Assembly (NCBI GenBank): GCA_032622095.1
Contig: CP136062.1
Coordinates: forward strand, 157,164,875 to 157,228,874
Reading direction: 5' to 3'
DNA length: 64,000 nucleotides
Source of the DNA: Siphonodentalium dalli
Lineage: Eukaryota > Mollusca > Scaphopoda > Gadilida > Siphonodentaliidae
Below the pieces are notes generated by a model. The model saw only the letters and a list, made by a program, of their open reading frames with translations, did not search any database and was not told where the DNA came from. Position numbers and translations under genes: made by a program. Shown piece by piece: positions 55,828 through 64,000 of the stretch; positions within the stretch are counted from its first letter, which is position 1, and each line of letters opens with the position of its first letter.

Positions 55828-57551
55828 GAGAGAGAGAGAGAGAGATATATATATATATATGTTTATTCCTCAAAATATGGAGACAATATGATACAATGTA
55901 TATACACAAATTATCTGGTGACATATATATACAATACAATATAACTGTAGAAGGCTAATTTTAGGTAGTTAGTTTCACTCAGGTAAACCCGTCCATCAAA
56001 CGGTGACGGTGTTAAGATACCAGGAGATCAGATGACTTTAGAGTCACCATATCGAAACCGAATAAGAGTTCGCATATACTTATACATATGTTGCGGGAAA
56101 CATTCCTGCGAGACTAGATATTAACCAACTTCAGTCCGCATATAATTTGCAATTGAAGCGATGTGTAAATAGACAAATGTTAACCAAACAAATGGATATA
56201 CGTTACTTAGATATCCGATATGATCGATATAGATATTTTCATGAAAAATCTTAATCAGAGCATAGGATGAAAATAAACCGCATACATCGCTTTAAAAGAA
56301 GATATTCATCGCATAGCAGTTCAATTTGCATTGGCATACAACCGCCAAGGCAGTATGCAAGGAATATATCTGTATTCATGTTGTCAAGAAGGATAAATGT
56401 TTCAATTCCAAAATTGTCTATCAATGAATACCAAAATTCGTTTTGTACCATCTGTGTAAACTCGGATATGCACTCCGAATACCTATGAAACAAGAGATTT
56501 GAATATGTCTGGTTGCAGCGACTGCATTGAGCGCCATTATCATAGGTGGTTTTGGTCAAAATATTGGCCATGTTGATGCAGATTGGAAAATAATCTGGTT
56601 CTTCTCGAGAAAGCTGCCAAAGTTTCCACAGTGACTGGATGTTGGGTTTTACCTTGAAGAGAAATGACAAAGAATCGTCTCTCTGATCACTCTGGCTCAC
56701 CTCACGCGAGTAGTGGGCAGAGAGAAAATCTTTGACAATGCGCTTCCAAGTAGACTGAGTCGGAAAGATACCCGTTTCCGTAAATGATTGAATATAATGG
56801 TATAAGTTGAATCTATGAAGAGTATCGGTGATATCTTTCAGAAATCCTGTCAACGGCCGACCGTAGATTCGGTTCCCATGATAATTGAATAGGAATATAT
56901 CAAGAGCTGCTCTGTGATTCTGGGGTAAGTTAATCATTGTTCCAAGAAACAATAATTTTCTCCTGTGAATTTCGTACTCAATAGGGAGAAGTCCGAGTAA
57001 TGATAGGAATAATATAGTATTACTGCGTTTCAGAATGCGCTGTAAATTCTTAATACACATGCGGTAAGCGCGTTCCAGCGTCGTATACTGTGTGTGTGAC
57101 AAACCCCACCATGATTCACAATCATAGAAAGCTTTGGGAATAACGATATGCTTCAGAATCTTTAAGTTGGTTAAAGGTGAGAATTCGGTTGAAACTGGTG
57201 AGCGACAAGCTGAGAAGCATTTGCGTAGCATGTCAGTAGCCTTGTCAACTGTTGGGTTCTGTTGACCAGTCGAGCTCTGAATAATACCCAGATGAGATAC
57301 TTTTCCTCTACGTTGGCGATATGACTCGGACCGAGCTCCCATGGTCTATCCTCAGTGTGACGCTGGTTTAGGGAGGTGCCAAATATAACAACTTTGCTTT
57401 TCTCATGTGAGAACTGGAAGCGCCACTTTAAACTATATTTGTGACAAAAGTTGAGTAGTCTACGGAGACATCCAGTGGTGAATGAAAGAAGAGTTATGTC
57501 ATCTGCCGCCGTAGGGGACGAACATGAAATAGAGCTAATGTGAATGCCATG
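55828..57551 (-). mobile_element. 5'-truncated LINE insertion (CR1/jockey-like)
   Basis: The left duplication copy reads continuously where this copy is interrupted, so both edges can be placed: ACCCCTTTAGTCA before and CATGTTTGGCTCATGTCGAC after. The element is on the minus strand. Its 3' end is a (TA)n(TC)n microsatellite tail at 55828-55862, and it is truncated at the 5' side inside the RT. No clear target duplication remains, and about 10 target bases may be lost. Confidence 0.7.
56251..57545 (-). pseudogene. LINE ORF2 fragment: RT palm end, thumb, C-terminal domain
   Basis: The first part (57545 to about 57300) reads SPTAADDITLLSFTTGCLRR, then HEKSKVVIFGTS. ADD at 57498-57509 is the catalytic Asp pair of the RT. 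A one-base frameshift near 57300 leads into the frame starting at 57342, with KVSHLGIIQSSTG and ILKHIVIPKAFYDCESWWG, the thumb, then ILFLSLLGLLPIEYEIHRRK. The C-terminal part has CSRCNQTYSNLLFHRYSEC, a CX2C...H...C zinc-like block, and stops at 56251. Endonuclease and most of the RT are missing. It is related to, but clearly different from, the fragment at 36019-36735. Confidence 0.75.
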
Positions 57552-58051
57552 TTTGGCTCATGTCGACACTCCCCTGTTCGGGACTATTATAACTGTATGG
57601 TGATGGCTGAAATTGTAAAGTCCATGTCTTATATTTAAATCATGCTGTAAATGTGGTGTTTTAAAAGTTGGAACGTCGGGTTTCTTAAAAATACTCATGG
57701 TTGTTGTCGCAACCAAACTTTGGTCAAACTTTAACAGCTGAAAATGGGATGCAATCCTGATAAATTAGATGGAAGAACCTGACAAAAATAAGTTGAAATT
57801 GTTTTATTCAGTGCTTTTGGGACATCAAATATATATATATATTTTTTTTTGGTACTGGTACCAAATCTCGATTTTTTTCCAAATACTTGTAAACCAATTT
57901 GAAATGTCAAGGCTTAAGAAACTGGAGCAAGGGTCCCATTTAATTAATTTAATTCAATTTAATCGGACATGTCCTTATTTTGAACCACAATTGTTCGTTT
58001 TGTCTTAATATAATTTTGATGGTTTTTGCAGTTATATTGTATATCCAGCCC
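57552..58051 (+). other. Right duplication copy, non-coding block
   Basis: Aligns with 31540-31815, 32615-32670 and 33780-33885 of the left copy. No gene. Confidence 0.6.
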
Positions 58052-58064
58052 ACACTGAGAAAAA

Positions 58065-58392
58065 AAGGTTAGTCAATATGACTAACTTAGGTTAGTCAAC
58101 ATATTGACATGGAGATGACTAACTTAGGTTAGTCAAAATGACTACCTGGAAAAGTTAGTCACCATGACTAAGTTAGTAGTAGTCAACATGACCAGCATAT
58201 GCTTAGTCAACATGACTAACATTGAGAACTTAGTCATCATGAATATGCCAGTAGTGGTCAACATGACCAGCATATGCTTAGTCAACATGACTAACATTGA
58301 GTCACAATGACTACTATGATTTGAGTCATACTGACTAATTATATTTGAGTCAAAATGACTAAAGTAAGTTTAGTCAGCATGACTAGAACTGA
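58065..58392. repeat. Array of TTAGTCA..TGACTAA palindromes (5' side)
   Basis: About twelve AGTCAnnATGACT-type sites occur with varied spacing, for example GTTAGTCAACATATTGACAT, AGTCACCATGACTAAG and AGTCAACATGACTAAC. A block of about 75 bp (GTCAACATGACCAGCATATG) is duplicated within. Confidence 0.8.
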
Positions 58393-58559
58393 GTAAGGAT
58401 ATCCCTGGCCTGTTCCCTGCACGTGGAGTAAAATGTGTCTGAATGTCTAAAATAATGGGCCGTAATTCTTAATTTGTCTGTAATAATATGAAAAAAACTA
58501 ATTTGCGATAAATGGCGAACTTCTATACAATACATATACATGTATGCGATTTAGTGCAA

Positions 58560-60075
58560 AGGTTTTCGATTTATAACGAACGTTTGCAATTAATCAAATC
58601 AATTTGCTTGAACCGTATAAACATAAACCAGACAGGTGAACTCTAATCGCTCTATAATAGCACGGTCAGGCTAAAATAGACCGACCGATTGGTCATTCAC
58701 AGCCATAATGCATGTGTGATGAGGGGAGCAAATCTTTGTGATAAATCACAAAACGAGTTTGTGAAAAATCACAAACACCTTTGCGATACCTCGCAGACCT
58801 TTGCGATAACTCGCAAACCTTTGCAATAAATTTCAAGCATCTTTACGATAACTCTCAAACTACTTGGTGATTATACTTTACGAATGATCGTAACATGTTT
58901 GAGATATATCACAAAGGTTTGTGATTTATTGCAGATATATTGTTATGTGTTCATGTTGGCACTAATGGGCTTGAACCGTATAAACATAATAAATCAGACA
59001 TCTTAAACAGGTCTGGATGAATCACAAATCGATCTATAATAGCATGGTCGGGCTAAAATAGACTGATCGGTCTTTCATAGCCAACATACAAGGGAAGCAA
59101 ACCAATACTTAAAACAAAAATTAATTCTGATATCTTTTGAAGATTTTTTACTCAGAATATTCAAAATTAAAACAACTTTGCGATAAATCACAAAACGACT
59201 TTGCAAAAAATCACAAACACCTTTACGATAACTCCCAAACCTTGGCGATAAATCTCAAACATCTTTACGATAACTCCCAATTAACTATCGGGTACTTGGT
59301 GATTATACTTTGCGATTTATCGCAAAGATGTTTGAGGTTTATCACAATAGCCGATCAGGTTAAAATAGACCAATCATTCTTTCACAGCATGTACCTTGTA
59401 TCATGTATCTGGGATAAGGGGAGTAACTCTAAACGGTTCTATTATTATCGATCAACCTATACTTCAAAAACAAAACAAAATTAGTTCCGATTTTTTTATC
59501 AAGACAACATATAATTATTCACTGAGAACATTCAAAGTTAAAACAACTTTGCGATACATCGAAAACATATTTCTGATAAATCGCCAACTACCGTACTTGG
59601 CGATTTATCACAAAGGTTTGCGATTAATCGCAATGATTGAATTATATTATTATACATGTATGTGGGCACTAATGGGATTGAACCATATAACCATTATCAA
59701 TCAGATATCTTAAACAGGTCTGGGTGAACCACTTACCGATCTATAATAGACTAATATAAACTAAAATAAACCGATTGGTCTTTCTCAGCCAGCATGCATT
59801 CGGGATAAGGGGAGTCACTCTAAACTGTTTTATTGTTATCTCTCAACCAATACGTAAACAAAATTAATTCTGATTTCTTTTGCAAGACACCAAATAATTA
59901 TCTACTGTATACTGAGAATATTCAAAATAAACATACATGTACATGTATACAGATATTAAAACAAACAGATTCAAATTGTCAATACATTTAGAGTTCCCTC
60001 TCTTACAACAGTGGGCACTGTGTCAGGAAGAGCGATCGGTCTGTTGTAGCCCGATCAGTCTATTATAGTTAATCT
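58560..60075. repeat. Repeated modules with GCGATAA..TCGCAAA palindromes
   Basis: A module with GAACCGTATAAACATAA, CAGACATCTTAAACAGGTCT and TCTATAATAGC...GGCTAAAATAGAC recurs from about 58600, 58970, 59340 (partial), 59680 and 60030 (partial, inverted sense). Between the modules lie clusters of TTTGCGATAAATCGCAAA-type palindromes, densest at 58735-58935, 59165-59350 and 59545-59640. Short open frames here translate the repeats and are not genes. Confidence 0.7.
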
Positions 60076-60079
60076 GTGG

Positions 60080-61022
60080 TTCGCTCAGACCTTTCTTTAT
60101 ACCATAATAAATATCGCGTAAATTGTATGCAATTGTTGTGGTTCTACACTGCATTATGTGAACAAAGTCAAATTCAGTTCGAGAACCTGTTGTAAAATAT
60201 GTAAATAGCATGTGATAAGCAAAATACGCAACAATGGGGAGACCACACTAATGAACTATGGTTAATTAAAACTGGCACCATGTTGTTTTCAAAATACTGT
60301 TGTAGCGCTCACTAGTCCTCGCCACAAGATTTTGGTGTTGAATGGGTCACCAGAGTCACTCTCCCAAAAAAATTGCCACATTGTTGAGTGTTTTGCTTAT
60401 CGTACACTTCCGATGTGCTGTATCGGTATATGAACAAACACACAAACAAACCTCACACAAAGAAAGTTCACTGTATTTAATATATGATACATATTGGTAC
60501 AGCCATAGTGAATAAATTATTCTCCATTCGCAGCTACATGTATGCGCCATCGAGTCAATGTCATTGCCTGATCACCAGAGCCATATAATGTAGAATTTCG
60601 CGAATATGGTTTCCAATTATGGAAGAGGTTATTTCCCAGCAAAGCGGAAATGTCCGAATCGTTCTGAATGATAGCCACACATGTTTTGATAAGAAGATGG
60701 TGCATCTGGACATTGGAATGGTCTACATGTTCATGTACATGTACCTGTACCGGTATATATATACAGCTAAGCTCTAATTGACCCCCCCCCCCCCCTAACG
60801 ACGTTGACACCGATATTACCGCATTGTTGATGATGCTATTAACCATGATCAATCCTACCATGGCCAACAATTTTAAAAGTCAGCATTATAACCACCACAG
60901 AGTGTTTATTTCTGGCATGGCTTGACGCTGCATTGATGATGCAGTTGCGAATGTCGGCCAGTGACCAACTTCAAATGTTCATTAAACCGTAAACAAATTA
61001 TTAATTGAAATATTGTTTTATG
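60080..61022. other. Interior of the 4.6-kb insertion, no gene
   Basis: Contains a C-run at 60782-60795. Short frames are unrecognised. Confidence 0.35.
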
Positions 61023-61176
61023 TATACCCCGCTCGACAAAACAAGTGTCCATTGACATCGCGGTGTATTTGCCGTTCGGCCGCGGTGTCAGCGTTTGTAA
61101 CTGCGGTTGACCACCGCGGCCGAACGGCAAGTACACTGCGGTGTCAATGGACACTTGTTTTGTCGAGCGGGGTATA
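61023..61176. repeat. Long near-perfect hairpin (154 bp)
   Basis: TATACCCCGCTCGACAAAAC pairs with GTTTTGTCGAGCGGGGTATA. Arms of about 64 bases run to GCCGTTCGGCCGCGGT and its complement, around a loop of about 26 bases. It is followed (61180-61420) by degenerate repeats of GGCCGAACGGCAAGTACACC, so the hairpin is part of a larger GC-rich repeat region. Confidence 0.8.
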
Positions 61177-61439
61177 CTGTGACCGAACGGCAAGTACACC
61201 ATGGCCGAAAGGCAACTACAACGTGGCCGAATGGCATGTATAATCTTTTTTCAGTTTAATGAACGTACACCGCGGCAACTACACCATGGACGAATGGCAA
61301 GCATACTGCGGCCCAACTGTAGTTAGCCGGTGGAGCTGCAGTGTTGTTGCATTTCGGCCGCGGTGGCGACGCTAACCGCACTGAGGTCAAGTGGACACTT
61401 GTTTTGTCCAGCAAGGTAGTTAACACAGTGCATGGCGCT

Positions 61440-62511
61440 CAGCGGTACTATTAATAATATGGTTGAACGGCGGTATGGTATAACCGGTGTCATTAACGCC
61501 CTACAACCTTGTTAAATTGGATCCGTATCTCCGAGATTATCCGTCATTTCATAAATATTTCACAACAATATCAGAGCCGGCGTTTCGATCAAAAGAATAG
61601 TCGACTTCATAACTGGGCGATATGTCATGGCGACATGGTTCTCAAATCACGCTTCGATGAAAATTGAAGAATATGATCCATCTTCCTTTGTACCGGTACT
61701 CGTACGTTGTAGCCTTGAACACGCAACACACTTGTGACTGACTCATGACTGATCTGTGACGTCATAATTCAGACTAATTTCTACATAATTGTATGTCTCC
61801 TAATCTTGTCAGACTTGTTAGTTAATTGGATGGTTTATAATTTTGTGAAACTTAAGTATCTGTCTTTTGAAATTCACAACATTGTCGCGCATGTCATTGT
61901 CAAACTTGTTTAATCAGTCCCACTGGCACTGAAATTATTGACTTCGCCTGTTTTCGGAGGTTATAACCTCTTGTCTCTTTCATATAGAAAAATAATCCAG
62001 ACAGTGCTAACAATATTCCAGGTTATTAAGAAGCAAGTTAGGTCCAATTTCACGCACAAAAATATGTTGATAAATTTCCGAGAGGTTTACTTCCGTATTC
62101 TTAAAGACATCCAGCCAGAGAACAACGTACCTAATTGGGCACACGCTACATCGTGTAAGCTGAGGCCGAGCGCGAATCCAACATAAAATGTGTAAGCCTG
62201 CTATTAGTTTGTGTTTTCTTCATTTTTATATACTGTTAAAGGTCCAATTATTTGCTAAAACAATTTAAAACAAGAGAAGTTTGTAAAAACGAACAACGCA
62301 CATGGTTCGTTCACCGGAAGAATATTTCGATTTTTCGTACTATAAACCTCGTACCATAAGTGCAGGGGTAAAATAAGTATGCCGCTTGAATGATAACGTT
62401 ATGTAGTTTCTGGAACACTTAAATGCGATAAGGTATGAGTTATAAAACGTAGCTTATGTTCAGTAGCTATATATCTACTTATAATTATTTATTTTTTTCA
62501 TTGTCAAGTTG
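61440..62511. other. Interior of the 4.6-kb insertion, 3' part
   Basis: The open frame 61938-62186 (plus) is unrecognised. Nothing else was identified. Confidence 0.3.
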
Positions 62512-62608
62512 ACTAACTCAGAATTAGTCATGATGACTCGTGGGACGGCACGGGTTAGTCAAAATGACTCCAAATATCCATGACTAACCCAAAGGTGGTC
62601 ATATTGAC
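62512..62608. repeat. Array of TTAGTCA..TGACTAA motifs (3' side)
   Basis: TTGACTAACTCAGAATTAGT, then GTTAGTCAAAATGACTCC, CATGACTAACCC and GGTCATATTGACC. It mirrors the 5' array and lies just inside the right end of the insertion. Confidence 0.75.
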
Positions 62609-63106
62609 CCGTTATTTTTCTAAATGCAGCGATAATTTATTCCCAAATGATACCTAGCTCCGACCTCAATTCATTTCAGAAACACGGAACTGAAGATACC
62701 CACACCCAACGCGAATTACGTTCCGATTGCAAAACTACCATCATTCCCTATTTATCCGTGTCGACCATAACCATCGATAATATATTGCGCGTAGAAATAA
62801 TAGCACGAAAATCTGACTTAATCCATCTTCAAACAACATAACGATATTATAAATAAAACTCAATTGTAAAGCCAACTAAACGCTCGCATGATTTACAATC
62901 AAATTACCAATCTGCATCGTTACTGCGAAACTTGAAATCGGTATTCTCGTCTCAGGTTCAAGTCTCGGGTTATACAAAAAAATGTCAGACCGGTGGGGGG
63001 TACTATGTCTCATTTGTAGACTACCTACTACCTATGACACAAAAAATATCGATTATATTAAAGTGTGTCCTGTCCTCTACACGGCATAGTAATACAACAC
63101 AATTCA

Positions 63107-63266
63107 TATAAGGATTAACTGTCATGTGGACTGTTTTTATGGAGATGTAACCGTGAGGTAAGTGGACATAACTTGTGTAAAACCCGAAGGGTTTTACATA
63201 CAAGTTATCACTTACCTCACGGTTACATCTCCATACAAATAGTCCACATGACAGTTAATCCTTATA
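63107..63266. mobile_element. Hairpin MITE (160 bp), insertion in the right copy
   Basis: TATAAGGATTAACTGTCATG pairs with CATGACAGTTAATCCTTATA. The arms of about 78 bases are nearly perfect and meet at CCCGAAGGG. The left duplication copy lacks it, so it inserted after the duplication. Possible TA target. Confidence 0.75.
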
Positions 63267-64000
63267 TTTATATACATTTAGCGAAAAAGCCACGTTTGTA
63301 AATGTATTTAAATCGAAAAGTGTATCGTGACAAAAACAGCCCAAAATACCCAATAGCACCCTTTGCAAAAGTTAATAAGAACAATTTCTCTTCATATTGA
63401 AACCCGATGATGTATTAAGTCAATCCTGCGCGAGTCCAAATGCGCCCAAAACATTACGCGTTCGTCTTTCCAAACCCAATGACGTGTTATGAGCAGGTGT
63501 TATGATCCGTTGCGCATTCAGCGAGAAATAACTGCAACTAGCCACGTGGGCGCCGACCAATCAGAATGCTGAATTTAGTGATGACAACACTTAGTATGTA
63601 AATATATTTGGTTAAAATAAAGACAAATGCTTCCAAAAATAAATATGTTTCAGTTACCATAACTTGCACGTTACCACATGGTTCGAAGTATGAACTCGGT
63701 TTATACACAAATCTCAGATCAGGGGAGGTGGGTACTATGTCTCAGTTGTATACTTTTACATATAGCACACATAATTATCAATTATATTAAATTGTGTCAT
63801 GTGGATATATAATCACAATCTATCATCTACAAGGCATACCAATATAACACAATTCCAGACCAGATACCAGAATTCGGCCGATCGATAAAAACCTTGCATT
63901 TATCAAATAGTATGTTCCACCATTATATCACATTTTATATTTCGCTCGAAGACGCATACACATACATATCATATATATCCAATGATGTTGATGGTCCAGT
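63267..64000. other. End of the right duplication copy, no gene
   Basis: 63640-63890 aligns with about 37000-37265. The rest is AT-rich and unremarkable. Confidence 0.4.

Larger units (their letters stand above)
58052..62624. mobile_element. 4.6-kb insertion bounded by AGTCA/TGACT arrays
   Basis: The left duplication copy runs ATATACAGTTCAGCAACAAT without interruption. Here the same sequence is split after ATATCCAGCC and resumes at TGCAGCGATAATTTATTCCC. The ends form weak inverted repeats: CACTGAGAAAAAAAGG on the left and CATTTAGAAAAATAAC (complement) on the right, each followed by GTCAATATGAC. Subterminal arrays of GTTAGTCAnnATGACTAAC lie at 58065-58392 and 62512-62608. No transposase is recognisable. 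The interior holds a second palindrome array and a long hairpin. Confidence 0.7.
55185..63900 (+). repeat. Large direct duplication, right copy (interrupted)
   Basis: Partner of 30370-37265 in the same orientation. The blocks are split by a LINE insertion (55828-57551), a 4.6-kb insertion (58052-62624) and a segment at 63107-63640 that contains a hairpin MITE. The divergence of the aligned blocks indicates an old duplication. Confidence 0.75.

Noticed and set aside
58065-59640. Regularly recurring short palindromes, considered as a CRISPR-like array
   Set aside because: Spacing is irregular, repeats are dyads with variants, the context is eukaryotic, and no cas-like genes exist. Subterminal transposon repeats explain them better.

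Overview
The window is nuclear DNA of a eukaryote: it is AT-rich, has interrupted coding sequence with recognisable splice sites, and is packed with transposable elements. Helitron-like units, a Ty1/copia element, CR1/jockey-like LINE fragments, a Crypton-type tyrosine recombinase and many hairpin MITEs occur together. A terminal exon near 2.5 kb has a Thr/Pro-rich stalk, an LSKYRRK...APD segment and a membrane helix, a C-terminal module I associate with bivalve surface proteins. A marine lophotrochozoan, most likely a bivalve mollusc, is my inference; no species can be named from the sequence.

Layout. 0-14 kb is sparse genic DNA: a plus-strand mucin-like terminal exon (2249-2802) and a minus-strand PC-esterase-like gene (GDS exon 13570-14004; DGVH exon 7182-7745, frameshifted), with a decayed paralogous exon at 4065-4140 and several MITEs. 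14.6-21.6 kb holds foldback elements, a Tc1/mariner-type hairpin and a Crypton-like recombinase gene with two late stops. 21.9-25.7 kb is a head-to-tail array of Helitron-like elements joined at CTAG|TC junctions. 25.7-29.7 kb is a degenerate copia-type retrotransposon (gag, protease, integrase, RT, RNase H).

The main discovery candidate is at 38228-51775. It is a 13.5-kb element made of two nearly identical inverted arms of about 6 kb around a 1.4-kb pyrimidine-rich spacer, flanked by a 6-bp direct repeat (CGCATG) and with ends AGCAGC...GCTGCT. Each arm keeps an intact 188-codon gene for a protein with two PC4/Sub1-like (ssDNA-binding coactivator) modules, and a divergent 88-codon ORF. The outer part of each arm carries a minisatellite and nearby sites that form perfect multi-unit heat-shock elements (TTCnnGAA arrays). 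No transposase, integrase or polymerase is recognisable inside, so it is either non-autonomous or uses an unrecognised mobilisation system.

That element sits between the two copies of an older direct duplication (30.4-37.3 kb and 55.2-63.9 kb). Comparing the copies reveals filled and empty sites. The right copy has gained a 5'-truncated LINE (55828-57551) and a 4.6-kb block bounded by arrays of AGTCA..TGACT palindromes (58052-62624). The left copy has gained, among others, a TA-flanked MITE full of TACACA/TGTGTA motifs (34982-35777) and another LINE fragment.

There is little conventional gene cooperation to describe. The functional content is mostly selfish DNA, with two fragmentary host-type genes on the left. 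All calls come from reading the sequence; family assignments were not checked against a database.
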